DNA of 64,000 nucleotides from Cristatella mucedo (GCA_009760855.2 WPIO01000090.1:310001-374000), one strand, 5' to 3'; counted from the first letter of the stretch, positions 47,201-54,830 are shown. The notes: a model not told the origin generated them from the letters alone. Numbers and translations: made by a program.

Positions 47201-50200
47201 GATAGCAGTAAAGAATTTTCTGTCGCTATGCAAAAGAGGCTGAAAATCAACTAGTATTTTTTTTACAATAAATGCTGAGATAACTAGCCGCGTTTTAGCT
47301 TCTTTTTAAATGCAATGTTATATGTTAATGCAACGGGTGTTATGATGTCAGCCTAGAGTGAGGTCCAGGCTTTGGAAGAGTACGAACGAGAGACAGATCT
47401 CCAAAGGATCTGAGGGCCTTACGGCAAGGAGCTACCGGTATGCGATGTGATTCAGAATAGCTGCTGGTGTGATGCCTGGCTTGATGAGGGAGTAGTTTCG
47501 ATAATTAGGCTGGAGCCAGAGAATGAAGAGATCTAAAAGTTAATGACATAACCTCGAAGTCGACGCCACTTGATTAGGATCTTCTGAAAGTCGGCAAGAA
47601 GTGATAGGAAGTGGCAATTGAGGCGCTCAAGGCAGACGAGTCTAGCCTCAGAGTTTTGCACTAAGTGTATAACTGGTATCTCAGGCAAGTAGAAAAACAA
47701 GCAGTAATAAAAATGATGATGATAATAATAATAATACAAATAATACCCTTCATAAAGCGCCCCAGATATATACATCTCTTTATATGCACTTTAAATTTAT
47801 TGCAAAGGAAACTCTATCGAGTGGGGAGTGGTATCATGCTTGATTAACAGCATGGATAACATGGTTAGCGTTGAGCTACACAAGTCAAGACGGGATGTTG
47901 AAAGTGCATGGGCTACTTTGGATATAGTATCCCTGTCTAAGAATGCTTGAATTTCAGCACAGTTATGTGGCTGAAGGTATGAAAACTTTACTGTGGAACT
48001 GATGTAGTCTCTATTGCAAGGTATCTTTGGAACAGGACACATAGATTTGTGCATATTTAATAGAAGATATGCTGACAGAGCCTCTTTAGAGCGATAGGCT
48101 TTCCGAATTGAGAGTCACACTTGGTTCGCCCACAACAGTACCTTGTTTCTTGTGTTTTTTTAGAATTATGGCCTACAACGGCTCTTATATATTCTTTAAT
48201 ACTTATATATAATATATTAGTTTGTATAGCGCCCCAAGAGAAATTAATCTCTATACAGGCGCTTCACAAATGCCTCGGAGCTCGAGCCCGCGACCTCAGC
48301 CAGACCTTGGTCGGGGCGAGCACCTTAACCGCTGGATCAAACAATACTTGGCAGGACGTAATGCCGTGCTTGTTTTAAACCAGTTCGTCATTGATTATCT
48401 GACACAAAGACTAAATCTCCCTGATAGAGATATAATTCTCTTAGGTTGCTTTGTCAAACCTATTATTATTAGTATTGATATAATATTCGCACCAAACGCG
48501 GTGGTTAGCAGGACTTTTATCGCACTCAGGCAATTGAGAAAGACAATTAGTCTGAAAGACGAAGTATTGGCTTGTTTAAGTTGTACTTGTCCTATCGGAT
48601 TTAATCCTTTTTATGTTGTGGTCAAGTCACATCCACCAGATCGGTCACTTGTGCAGTACCTCAAGGTTCTGTTCTCAGTGATACTGAGTCTCTAGGAAAA
48701 ATTATAGGCTCCATTAGAAGGGCCGTCACTTTTATGCTGATACTACTAAGCCGTATTTATCATGTAAACCATTAGAATCCACTGCTGCAGCAGAGAAACT
48801 GATTGCTTGCTGCCTCGCACATGTAAAATCCTGAATGGTGGCCAATTTCCTCAAACTGACAGACGATAAAAACCAGATCCTTCCAAAGCACGCTACTGGA
48901 CTAGAGGGCTTTGGTTCTTTAACTGGTTATACTGTAGTTGCGACTCTTATTATTTCACGAACTCACGTTTCCTCTTAGATACATGCTTTATTTTGAAGAA
49001 TCATCAAAAAGGCTACCACACAGCTGACGAGAACGTCTGATTCCTGTCTAAGATTTGCCTATTCTACCACGGCGACTAGCTAGAATTTTAGTTGACTCCC
49101 TGGTTCTATCCAGGCTGGGTTACTGCAATTCGGTTTTGTGTGGGCCACCGAATAAAGTCGTTAAACTCTGTAGCTGTTAATGAAAACGGCTGAAAATTTA
49201 GCAAAAAATCCCAGAGTCCTAGAGATTTTACCCTGGCCTTGAATCTCCTTGGTTGACGGAGCTCCGATGGCTAATGTAATGTATCTCCGTCAGTAACTCC
49301 ACAAAGTCATAAAGACCATGTGGGTGTTACGCAGGAGAGTTTTGTATAGCGCACTCACAGCCTAAGCGGCTTTCGGTACGCATTCGGTAGCCAGCAGACT
49401 TCGTCTCACGAAACAAAGAGAAAGCGGGAAGCATAGCAGAGTCAGGAGAGCAGTTGAGGTAGTAAGTAGCATAGAAGTAGCAGCTCAGGACCGCTGAAAA
49501 GGATGTGCCATAGTCGGCAGTAGGAGAGTAGTTGTCGTTGTGTAAGAACTGTGGAAGCAAGTTCCACAGTCTAGGACCTGCAGAGCTAAAGCTTCTATCG
49601 CCAACGGTCTTTAGGCGGAGAAATGGGACAGCTAATTTATTGTCCACAGAGGACCTGAGGGCTCGAACATGCTGAAACTGATGCAGCAGTTCAACAGAGA
49701 CAGACTTACACTGACTATGGTGGATTATAATGGCTTAGCTCCTTCATACCTAGCTGAGCTTACGCACCAGTTTCATCCTCCTAGATGTTGTCAAGTTCCT
49801 CTCTTGATATTAAATCAGCTGTCTCATTAATTCACTCATTTACCTTTGGTGACAGAAGCTTTTGTTCTGGACGTCCTTGACTGTGGGACTCGCATTCGAT
49901 ATTCTTAGGTAGCGACATGTTCTTCCCTGCTGGCGTCTGCGGAAGATTATTTCCAGCAGCCCTGAGCTGTTACTTTCATGCCGTGCTACTAATCTCCGTG
50001 ACTGCCTATTGACCCATTTATGCGTCTCACTTCCTTTCTGCACCTTGAAAAAGAAGCCTGGTGGCTTCCACATGCGTTGGCGATGCCACTTCGGCATTAA
50101 GTGTGCTAAAGAAAGCTCTACAGCGTAACTACAACCCACTTAATATTTGCGGCTTAGTCGAGTAATGGATGGAGATAATAATACTGACTTAAATTCAGTT

Positions 50201-51068
50201 GTGAATTATGGTGATCATGGCGCTTATTTTTGAATTTTGTGACGATTCATACGTTGGCGTACTTACTGTCTTCCACGTAGCTGACAAGCTATTGTACGGC
50301 TGACCGTTTCTCCACGTTCCGTCTCATCACGTCTTTCCATCAATTAAGAGCCAGGAGCGATTACAAATTTTAAAGGCTAGCACAATTCAGGTCACCCTGG
50401 ATAAGATCCTTTGTGCAAGTACAATGCCCAATGGAAGAGCTTCTAAATATGAATGAGTGAAGCACATGAGAAATGCCTTAACAAGATTTAGTTCTTATTC
50501 GGGCACCGTAAATATGTATTAAAATCGCTGTCAATAAAATTGGCGCACTTTATTTATGCCTACAGAGCCAGGAAAGCCTTTTGGCGGATATTGCCACTAA
50601 CTATAGTTATCAATGGGTTATGAACTTCAACACATTGCTGCAATCCATTGAAATGCATTTCCTATGGCAAATGGTGTAAAGTGCGGGTTCCAAACCGGGT
50701 AGAAATTGAGCACTTCACTAGTGAATCTTAATGCAGCGCTTGCAAAAATTTCACTTTGAGAAAAATAGCAGTTATTCTACAGGACTATGGACTTTCGTGC
50801 GTTCTACAGATATTGCGTAATCTTCCTTACTACGCTGTCATTTATTCGAGACATTGGCTATATCGTTTAGACTGGTCGCGATGGGTTCTCCCGACCTAAT
50901 CGACTAAAATATCTGCTTTTGTTGTTTTAGCCAGTGTACATGGGTCCTGAAGTCGCAGACTTTAATACCTATCTTGGCTTTGGAGAAGTTATGAAACTTA
51001 TCAAGCAGTGTATTACCATCAACTTGTCAGATTTAGATCCATCTAACCAGACGTCTATGGCTAAATGA
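24457..51068 (+). CDS. MAP-kinase-like pseudokinase, nine exons, 375 residues
   Basis: MAP kinases are proline-directed Ser/Thr kinases switched on by double phosphorylation of a TxY motif. Nine exons (24457-24587, 29718-29847, 35683-35738, 36393-36594, 36671-36863, 37009-37094, 38406-38484, 45332-45444, 50931-51068) total 1128 bases. All junction phases fit and there is no internal stop. The protein aligns along its length with ERK/p38: glycine loop GFLGAGTIAKVV (33-44), VAIK lysine K58, helix-C glutamate E76 in LREIKYL, LLKGLHFIHSAQIVHRD (141-157), LLRAPEVLL (199-207), IDVWSIGGILF (216-226), YLMNLTTKPKVPW and LLEGLLQFNPNKRLTAFEAL. Odd residues: the third glycine of the loop is Ala41, HRDLKPSN is HRDLSTAT (K to S159, N to T162), DFG is GFD (176-178), and TEY is TIG (192-194). 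Phosphotransfer is therefore unlikely; ATP binding, docking or scaffolding are possible. The intact frame and spliced structure argue against a processed pseudogene. The exon model was built by eye from splice signals and family homology. Confidence 0.85.
24815..25492 (+). mobile_element. LINE-B fragment, C-terminal coding part to 3' UTR
   Basis: Plus-strand LPRLDYCNSLLVGLPKKATR, then AARLDFESQRFERVSPLLK, then LAELLHQF-like, AGPRLW-like and GDEICWLPNA-like segments, ending near 25490 in the LINE-B 3' UTR (AGTCTGTATGACTTTCTGGA, GACGGAGATACGTTACA). 5'-truncated and decayed. It begins only about 230 bp after exon 1. Confidence 0.85.
26953..27268 (-). mobile_element. LINE-B 3' fragment
   Basis: Starts GTAATGTATCTCCGTCAGTA, the reverse complement of the TTACA-type LINE-B terminus, then GTTACGCAGGAGAG, GCGCACTCACAGCCTAAGCG and the reverse of the SSAGPRLWNSLPQFLRND coding part. 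It ends at ACCTGCAGAGCTAAAG. Confidence 0.88.
27366..27560 (-). mobile_element. LINE-A 3' UTR fragment
   Basis: AAGGCACTTTATATTTTCTGC, AAAGGAAACATGATCGAATGG, CACAGGGTCAGCTTGCAAAT: a diverged LINE-A 3' UTR in minus orientation without its tail. Confidence 0.65.
27808..27945 (+). mobile_element. SINE-1 copy
   Basis: GCGGTTAAGGTGCTCGCTCC, CTGAGGTCGTGGGCTCGAGC, then the tail AAGCGCCTGAATAGAGATTA and GGGGCACTATATAAATAAAT. The 5' end of the tRNA-like head is truncated. Confidence 0.85.
28413..29260 (+). pseudogene. Broken copy of a multicopy invertebrate gene family (unknown function)
   Basis: The segments GGYTNYPCLLCLWGSRAD, QKDWPERTHFAPGSDK, KVLLPKLDIKLGI and, further on, NFLVNHISADYKRIV and ELGEKFLQGICKIEHRYENR recall a family seen in many copies in arthropod and cnidarian genomes (typical forms GYTKYCCFLCLWDSRA, LLPPLHIKLG, EQGERFHQDI). 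These come from memory and were not searched. The copy spreads over more than one frame, with about three breaks, and is not functional. The family's role is unknown to me; a link to a mobile element is possible. It lies in intron 1 of the MAPK-like gene, in the same orientation. Confidence 0.6.
29718..29847 (+). CDS. MAPK-like exon 2 (VAIK lysine and helix C)
   Basis: Acceptor TATCCGTTTTAG, donor GAAAAC|GTGAGT. One base of a split codon plus 43 codons: RARDNVTQKLVAIKNFQG ... LREIKYLSMLRHEN. Compare ERK2 AYDNVNKVRVAIKKI and LREIKILLRFRHEN. The ATP-anchoring Lys58 and its salt-bridge partner Glu76 are both kept. Confidence 0.9.
30788..30935 (+). mobile_element. SINE-1 copy, near full length
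   Basis: GCCGAGCTGGGTTGGTCCCG, GCGGTTAAGGTGCTCGCCCC, GAGGTCGTGGGCTCGAGCCC, then AAGCGCCTGAATAGAGATTA and TCTCTTGGGGCGCTATACAA, ending ATGAATTATATTTTT. The A-box-like and B-box-like tRNA promoter segments are clear. Confidence 0.9.
33640..33960. promoter_or_regulatory. CpG-rich block inside intron 2
   Basis: GCTCGCGCGCGCGACGGCGGG and CGACGCAGACGAGCGAGCG stand out from AT-rich flanks. It could be an internal promoter, an unknown repeat or the edge of an antisense gene. Minus-strand frames here show no domain. Function inferred from composition only. Confidence 0.3.
35683..35738 (+). CDS. MAPK-like exon 3
   Basis: Acceptor TATTTTACAG. I place the donor at GATGT|GTATCC because this phase (2) alone keeps exon 4 open and gives LTDVYVQMELMD, matching MAPK KDVYIVQDLME. 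The 18 codons read VINIENVIAEIQDPWLTD. The donor GTATCC is weak; a competing GTAAGG lies 8 bases downstream but would break the frame. Confidence 0.78.
36393..36594 (+). CDS. MAPK-like exon 4 (hinge to catalytic loop)
   Basis: Acceptor TTTTGTGCATTAG, donor TTCAAG|GTAGGT. It encodes YVQMELMDYTLESCIKERF, then CMFQLLKGLHFIHSAQIVHR and DLSTATVLVHVEKRQFK. HRD is present (155-157), but the family HRDLKPSN reads HRDLSTAT, losing the catalytic-loop Lys and the Mg-binding Asn. Confidence 0.92.
36671..36863 (+). CDS. MAPK-like exon 5 (GFD, altered activation loop, APE)
   Basis: Acceptor CACACTAATCTTTAG. It encodes IAGFDWARKLHETDDGYLTI, then GGKAPLLRAPEVLLTPSTY and TQAIDVWSIGGILFGLF ... FLSG. At the ERK KICDFGLAR position it reads KIAGFDWAR, and at GFLTEYVATRWYRAPE it reads GYLTIGGKAPLLRAPE. 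The donor is taken as GGCT|GTATCC (phase 1); the frame stays open to 36895 if unspliced. With exon 6 the spacing to the next conserved block equals ERK2 exactly (15 residues). Confidence 0.85.
37009..37094 (+). CDS. MAPK-like exon 6
   Basis: Acceptor AAGTCATAG, donor GAGCAG|GTAATT. The codons GRVRNIHQYLDVIGSLEQKD and VEFISDEQ correspond to the ERK [20 protein letters not shown] segment. The acceptor could instead be 6 bases upstream (CTCAAG), adding two residues. Confidence 0.8.
37150..37235 (-). mobile_element. tRNA-like SINE fragment
   Basis: The minus strand reads TTTAGCCAGGTGGTTCAGAT, then AATAAATAGAGATCGTGAG and TTTAAGCCC, i.e. an A-box-like and a weak B-box-like segment in tRNA order, plus the TTGACAATAAATA body seen at 41362-41465. 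No tail is visible. Too divergent to be a working tRNA gene. Confidence 0.45.
38406..38484 (+). CDS. MAPK-like exon 7
   Basis: Acceptor ATATTTCAG, donor GAAG|GTAAGT, phase 0 in and phase 1 out. It encodes TRKYLMNLTTKPKVPWRTFC and HGAPEE, the counterpart of ERK [20 protein letters not shown]. Confidence 0.9.
39071..40160 (-). mobile_element. LINE-B 3' copy split by a LINE-A
   Basis: Left part 39071-39172 begins TGTAATGTAATGTAATTTATC (terminal repeats) and stops at CGCCGCCTAAG. The right part 39885-40160 resumes TGGCTTTCGGTGCGCATTCG, exactly the next LINE-B sequence, and runs through SSAGPRLWN-type coding DNA to GGAACAGCTGG. The interval between is a LINE-A. Confidence 0.9.
39173..39884 (-). 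mobile_element. LINE-A inserted in LINE-B
   Basis: The (TAA)n at 39173-39206 is the reversed tail. The 3' stem-loop, 3' UTR and an intact C-terminal coding part follow (39421-39873, 150 codons: LQLVQNSAARLVCRERRSC ... HWLPVKQRID ... LKSFGDRAFRLYAPKAWNSL ... LFRTAFSGSL). It ends within LTGLPACAIRR, so it is 5'-truncated. Short flanking TAAG/CAAG could be the target duplication. Confidence 0.92.
41205..41235. repeat. (AT)n microsatellite
   Basis: About 15 uninterrupted AT units in intron 7 of the MAPK-like gene. Confidence 0.95.
41362..41465 (+). mobile_element. Diverged SINE-2-like copy
   Basis: TTAGCTCATGAGTAATGATAC, GTAGGTCGTGGGTTCGAGTC (good B-box), then TTATTTATTGTCAATGCAAGC and GATGTTATAGAGGCC, comparable to the SINE-2 body. 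A lone tRNA gene is unlikely because no cloverleaf is evident. Confidence 0.6.
43080..43442 (+). mobile_element. LINE-B 3' fragment
   Basis: Plus strand: ATGTGGAACTCACTTCTAAAG, TTCTTACGCAACGG, the TCCTGAGCTGCTATTTCCATG segment and CGAGATGAAGTCTGTTGGC, ending AGTCTTTGCGGCTTTATGGA. It includes the C-terminal coding end and the 3' UTR. Confidence 0.85.
43682..43825 (+). mobile_element. SINE-1 copy, diverged
   Basis: GAGCTAGTTTGGCATAGTGG, TTAAAGTGCTCGCCTCGACC, GAGGTCGTGGGCTCGAGCC, then AAGCGCCTGAATAGAAATTA and ATGAATTATAAG. Confidence 0.85.
44047..44745 (+). mobile_element. LINE-A remnant, linker and C-terminal part
   Basis: Plus strand: HLLNHSQLTILPI and NRFHGFFVRMINRIRGS (the endonuclease-RT linker type also present at 58480-58640), then after a gap LVLAFVISNLDFSNPVLACL, LQRSAARLVWRERCRYSITP and LLAYLHLLPVQQHA. 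Most of the RT is missing. Confidence 0.7.
45332..45444 (+). CDS. MAPK-like exon 8
   Basis: Acceptor ACTTGCATTGTAG, donor CAGCTG|GTAGGT; phase 1 in, phase 0 out. It encodes LQLLEGLLQFNPNKRLTAFE and ALQSEFIASVKPEYDQL, matching ERK [23 protein letters not shown]. The run PEYDQL falls where the acidic common-docking region of MAPKs lies. Confidence 0.92.
45640..45800 (-). mobile_element. SINE-2 copy, diverged
   Basis: Read on the minus strand the order is head (GGTGCTTGCTCTTGCTGACC), weak B-box (GTTGGTTCGATTCCTG), body, and the TAGCTGTTAAGGCTCTTCTA tail region. A clear but old relative of the copies at 14855 and 63538. Confidence 0.65.
46140..46800 (+). mobile_element. Very old LINE remnant
   Basis: VQLSEIHWLPPKQRFLASLH near 46357-46420 recalls the HWLPVKQRIDFKVLSL motif of LINE-A, and preceding sequence recalls the LFYYNDIFVISDLSKPRLH order. 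Too decayed to assign to a family. Confidence 0.4.
46838..47675 (-). mobile_element. Old LINE-A copy with a SINE-2 inside
   Basis: Minus orientation from AATAATAATGCATTTGAATAG (tail) through the 3' UTR (GGTGACATGCACAGGGTCAG) and C-terminal coding part to GAGTTTTGCACTAAGTG. It is interrupted at 47088-47262 by a SINE-2. Confidence 0.75.
47088..47262 (+). mobile_element. SINE-2 inserted in LINE-A
   Basis: GATGAGCCGTGATGGC, GGTTGCTTTTCACGACCTCG, GAGGTCGTAGGTTCGAAAC (B-box), GACGCTGCAAGCGGTAGTG, CTGTCGCTATGCAAAAGAGG. AATAAATG stands on both sides (47081 and 47268 regions), a likely target-site duplication. Confidence 0.85.
47725..48060 (-). mobile_element. LINE-A fragment with internal deletion
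   Basis: An AAT-rich tail, TTCATAAAGCGCCCCAGATA and the start of the 3' UTR to about 47870, then a jump to the upstream coding region (CAAGTCAAGACGGGATGTTG, GGATATAGTATCCCTGTCT, AATTTCAGCACAGTTATG), i.e. the LDKDTISKVAHAL-type segment. Minus orientation. Confidence 0.75.
48205..48350 (-). mobile_element. SINE-1 copy
   Basis: Minus strand: GTTTGATCCAGCGGTTAAGG, TGCTCGCCCCGACCAAGGTC, GGTCGCGGGCTCGAGCTCCG, tail AAGCGCCTGTATAGAGATTA and TCTCTTGGGGCGCTATACAA. Confidence 0.88.
48370..50190 (+). mobile_element. Old LINE (RT to 3' end), LINE-B-like, split by a younger LINE-B
   Basis: Plus strand: a degenerate RT (QYLKVLFSVILSL for the GSVLGP region; TTTTATGCTGATACTACTAAG for YADDT near 48730), SRLGYCNSVLCGPPNKVV near 49108-49160, then after 49690 [33 protein letters not shown]-type and a 3' UTR ending near 50190. 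The antisense LINE-B at 49275-49690 interrupts it. Confidence 0.65.
49275..49690 (-). mobile_element. LINE-B 3' copy, relatively fresh
   Basis: Begins TAATGTAATGTATCTCCGTC (terminal repeats), GTTACGCAGGAGAGTTTTGT, GCGCACTCACAGCCTAAGCG, then about 106 open codons (49327-49647: [20 protein letters not shown] ... SAGPRLWNLLPQFLHND ... KSAGYRMRTESRLGCECAIQ). It stops at CTGATGCAGCAGTTCAACAG: strong 5' truncation. Confidence 0.92.
50931..51068 (+). CDS. MAPK-like exon 9 (C-terminal tail and stop)
   Basis: Acceptor CTTTTGTTGTTTTAG, phase 0. The 45 codons read PVYMGPEVADFNTYLGFGEV, then MKLIKQCITINLSDLDPSN and QTSMAK, then TGA. It takes the place of the MAPK C-terminal extension (L16), but the sequence itself is not conserved with ERK or p38. 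The assignment rests on phase, splice signal and expected length. Confidence 0.72.
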   Translation, partial: PVYMGPEVADFNTYLGFGEVMKLIKQCITINLSDLDPSNQTSMAK

Positions 51069-51238
51069 ATCTTCTCCAAAAATAGCTTGCATGGCAGCTC
51101 TTTCTATCTAGGTACCTAATTAGAAAAGTCCGCTTCTCAATGGTTATCAAGAGCGAAGTCATTACGTGCTTATGAGTATTTGTCTTGATCAAGAGATATA
51201 CTATAGGTGACTGTAAGAGCGGTCTTTCTCACTGGACT

Positions 51239-51244
51239 AATAAA
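51239..51244 (+). terminator. Candidate polyadenylation signal AATAAA
   Basis: AATAAA lies 171 bases after the stop of the MAPK-like gene; another AATAAA occurs near 51338. Either would give a short 3' UTR. Confidence 0.45.
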
Positions 51245-52469
51245 AATTTCAGCAGGCTAGGATGGCATTGCAGCGGCTGCTACAGGATGTAACCGGTGAT
51301 TAGTGCCCTTGATTGCAGTCATTTGTCCACTCTTTAAATAAAAAATGAAGGACCGCAGTGATAATTTTTTCATGGTCGGTCCTGGCGGAAAAAAGACTTC
51401 TACGGATAGCTGTGCTTGAATGGTCAGCCGAAGTGCCTCAGTGGACTGCGCAATAACGACCTCCACTCTATTCACTTTTTGTCGCCATGCAACTAATTTT
51501 CTATAACAAAGTGAAACGCATTTTTGGGAGAATGCATTGATCGAAGCTGAATCCGCAGGTAAAGCTCCCACACCGCTCTGATACTGAAAACGGCACAATG
51601 TGACCAGTCATCAACTGCTGGCATGGTCCTTCCAGCAAAAATATGTCGTCTAGCATTTCTCATGGCTTCCGCTGGAAAATCAAAGCTAAGTGTCAAATAC
51701 TTGTCATTTCAATCAACAGCGACGAACGATGGCTACTTTCAGCGCTGCTTCCGCCTAGCATTCAGCTCATATCCCAATCCATTAGTGCTAGCTGATAGAA
51801 TGATTTACTAGTTCAGTTGCTACCGAGCCGTTTAAGAGGCGGTGCAGAATGTTTTTTTAGAAAAAACAAGTCGGAAAGAAAACAAGACTAAGTCGGTGCT
51901 GCTGGTGCCAGACAATACTTCCAGAGCCGAATCTTAGAAACAAGGCATACACCAGAACATAAGAGGAAAGCAAAGTTACCAAAAACCCTTAAATGACTAT
52001 CAACGAGTTCCGTCATGCTATTAAGTGAAACCACACGGCGTTTCCAGCCGTATACCGAGTTTACCCAGTTGAACCATGTGGAAAATCAGCCATGGCTCAC
52101 CCCTGTGTTAGATTACTTATATTATTACCGACGCTTCATCGCATGCTTTAGCCAAATTAGGTTCATGCGAGAAGGTTTTGTGAGCTAATAATCCTTTGTT
52201 ATCACCAAAATTAAGGAATCATTACTCTCCGTAGGCTGCTGGTCATCCAAGAAGTTTATTTGAGTAGATAATAAATTTGAATTCAGATTTAGTACTGCCT
52301 CTTCGATCAGAATAATTAGATTCTAGCAAAAACTTGCAAAATCTTTTTGATGCTGGTCAGCAGTAAATTGTGCTGGCTGGAGCAATTGCAGCAACAAAAT
52401 TTGCAGAAGTTCATCACAAATCTACTTTTCGATTCGATGAAATCCGTTAAAGTTCTGCAACTATAGAGC
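51245..52469. other. Intergenic DNA after the MAPK-like gene
   Basis: No recognised element or gene. Minus-strand frames of 60-110 codons near 51257-51696 show no family motif. Confidence 0.35.
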
Positions 52470-53470
52470 CCAATTCACGAGATCAGGCAAGCAACCAAGA
52501 GAAGTGAGGAGCATAGCTGAGTCAGTAGGGCAGTTGAGGTATTAAGTAGCAGCAAGGAAGTGGCTAGTTAGGACGGGAAAGAATGTGCCATAGTTGGCAG
52601 CATGGGAGTAGATGTCGCTGGGTATTAGCTGTGAAAGTGATGTAATGCAACGAATCTCTGTCTGTAACTCCACGACGAGAATGTAAGTGTTTCGTAGGAG
52701 AGTTTCGTATAGCCGACTCACTACGTAAGCGGCTTTGGGTACGCTTTGGGTACAGTCGATAGCTAACAGACTTCATCTCAGGCAACAAAGAGAAAGTGAG
52801 AAGCATAGCTTCGTCAGGAGAGCTGTTGAGGTAATGAGTAGCATCTTATGGCGGCTGAAAAGGATGAGCCATATTCGGCAGCAGAAGAGTGGTTGTCGTT
52901 GCGTAAGAATTGGAGTTCGACAGTCTGGGACCTGCAGAGCTAAAGCTTCTTCCTCCAACGGTCTTTAAGTGGGATAATGAGCAGCTAATTTATCGTCAAT
53001 AGAGAACGCCGATTGTCACGAGGAGTCACGAGGAGACTGAACCCGGCGCAGCAGTGAAGGTAGGTATGAGAGAGCCAAGCCATCGAGCGCGTGTGGGTCA
53101 GCGTAAGAACTTTGCTCTGTGTCCATCGATCAACCGGAAGCTATCGACACTCTTTCAGCACATGAGAAACCAGGTCAAACCTTTGGGATTTGTAAACTAG
53201 CATTGCAACCATAGTCACCTTCACCTGCAGTTGCTTTTTCCAGTAGCCCAGCTTAAATGGGATTAAAATAATTTATCCGAGACGGACACAAGAAGCAAGT
53301 TAATTTGTTTGCAAGCCGTAATGGAAGAAAGTTCATAATCATGTCTAGGTATTAGACGTTATTGAGAGCTGTGAAATCATTCTTCTTAACGGAGCTTCAG
53401 AAATTTAGGTAAATTTCAAAGACGACACCTAAATTACAGGCACTAGGTGATTACAAGGCAGCGTTACTTG
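52470..53470 (-). mobile_element. LINE-B copies, two adjoining decayed pieces
   Basis: 52470-52630 is a reversed C-terminal coding piece (GTCAGTAGGGCAGTTGAGGT). At 52640 a second copy begins at its 3' end (GTGATGTAATGCAACGAATC, TCTGTCTGTAACTCCACGAC) and runs to about 53470 through reversed GPRLW-, LAELL- and LDYCNSLL-type sequence. Both are diverged. Confidence 0.75.
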
Positions 53471-53520
53471 TTTAGAAAAAACCAAAGTCTTCATGTCCAC
53501 CCAAACACTTGCGGTATAAT

Positions 53521-54440
53521 AAAAGTAATAATAATGCACTTGATAAAGCGCCCTCAGAGAACTCAATCTCTCTCTAGGCACTTTACATTTGCTGCAAAGG
53601 GAAATGCAATTGAATGGTGAGTAATATCATGCTTGATAAACAAACAAAATTAATAAAATGGTTAAGAGTGACATGCATAGGGTCAGCATGCAAATGTGGT
53701 TAGTGGCAGCATGCACAGTGTCAACACGCATAAGCACATGAAAGACGAATCACAGGGACCCACTAAATGCTGTCAAAAATAGGTGCTTTTTCAAGTTCTT
53801 TTAAAATTTGGTCAGGTCAGCGGATGATTATACGCAGGTCGAGAGGGAGTTCCAGGCTTTGGGAGCATATGAACGAAATGCACGGTCTCCAAAGGATTTG
53901 AAGTTTGTACGAGGTATTTGTAGACTGTTGGATTCCGAAAAGCGGGTGGTACGATGCTTGGCCTGATGGCGGAGTATATCTGAGAGATAGGCTGGAGCCA
54001 AAAAATGAAGTAACCTAAAAGTGAGCGACAAAGCCTTGAAGTCAATCCGTTGCTTGACTGGTAGCCAGTGCAGGTAGGCGAGAAGTGGTGTCATGTGGCA
54101 ACTGCGACGCTCACGACGGTCTAGCGGTTAAGGTGCTCGCCCGGACCAAGGTCGGACTGAGGTCTTGGGCTCGAGCCCCGAGGCATATGCGAAACGCCTG
54201 AATAGAGATTAAGTTCTCTTGGGGCGCTATATGAATGAATTATATATGTATATACGACAGACAAGCCTAGCTGCGGAGTTTTGCACCGGCTGCAATTGCC
54301 TGATCGCACATGCTGGTAGGCCAGTAAGTAGTGAGTTGCAGAAGTCAAGACGGGATGTCACGAATGCATGGACCACCTTGGACGTGGTATCCTTATCTAA
54401 AAAAGCCCGAATTTTAGCAATGTTATGAAGCCGAAAATCC
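53521..54440 (-). mobile_element. LINE-A copy carrying a SINE-1
   Basis: Reversed tail (AAGTAATAATAATGCACTTG), stem-loop, 3' UTR and C-terminal coding part (NPTVYKYLVQTSN frame and its partner) run to 54117, are interrupted by a SINE-1, and resume at 54255 with CAGACAAGCCTAGCTGCGGA up to the LDKDTTSKVVHAFVTSRLDF coding part near 54440. Confidence 0.9.
54118..54250 (+). mobile_element. SINE-1 inserted in LINE-A
   Basis: GGTCTAGCGGTTAAGGTGCTC (A-box-like), TGGGCTCGAGCCCCGAGGC (B-box-like), tail AACGCCTGAATAGAGATTAA and TCTCTTGGGGCGCTATATGA, then TA-rich end. LINE-A sequence is continuous across it and ACGAC stands on both sides, the likely target duplication. The 5' end of the tRNA-like head is truncated. 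Confidence 0.93.
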
Positions 54441-54463
54441 AATTAGTGAATTTATTCTATGTG

Positions 54464-54605
54464 AAGAGCTGGTTTGGTCTTGCGGTTAAGGTGCTCGCCC
54501 CGACCAAGGTCTGACTGAGGTCGTGGGCTCGAGCCCCGAGGCATATGTAAAGCGCCTGAATAAAGATTAAGTTCTCTCGGGGTGCTATATAAATGAATTA
54601 TATAA
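54464..54605 (+). mobile_element. SINE-1, best full-length copy
   Basis: GAGCTGGTTTGGTCTTGCGG, TTAAGGTGCTCGCCCCGACC, GAGGTCGTGGGCTCGAGCCC, then AAAGCGCCTGAATAAAGATT and TCTCTCGGGGTGCTATATAA, ending ATGAATTATATAATTATATA. Confidence 0.93.
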
Positions 54606-54647
54606 TTATATATCTTATCAGCTCCGTTTAATCATCATTTAGTTTTA

Positions 54648-54830
54648 AGAAATAATAATAATAATAATAATACACTTGATAAAGCACCCTCAGAAAACTC
54701 AATCTCTCTCTAGGCGCTTTACATTTGCTGCAAAGGAAAATGCAATTGAATGGTGAGTAATACCATGCTTGATAAATAAACAAAATGAATAACATGGTTA
54801 GGGGTGACATGCACAGGGTCCTGATATCTA
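54648..54830 (-). mobile_element. LINE-A 3' stub
   Basis: Reversed (AAT)n tail, GATAAAGCACCCTCAGAAAAC, CTCTAGGCGCTTTACATTTG and the 3' UTR as far as GGTGACATGCACAGGGTC. It then joins a reversed RT piece of LINE-B. Confidence 0.88.

Larger units (their letters stand above)
45445..50930 (+). other. MAPK-like intron 8
   Basis: 5.5 kb, largely LINE and SINE debris (listed separately). 45801-46139 and 50191-50930 show nothing recognisable apart from AT-rich DNA. Confidence 0.55.

Noticed and set aside
24457-51068. Processed (retrocopied) MAPK pseudogene
   Set aside because: The homology is spread over nine exons with splice sites and matching phases, which a retrocopy would lack.
54464-54605. 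tRNA gene (clear A- and B-box-like segments)
   Set aside because: The same head occurs in seven copies with a LINE-type tail, and no full cloverleaf is evident: a SINE.
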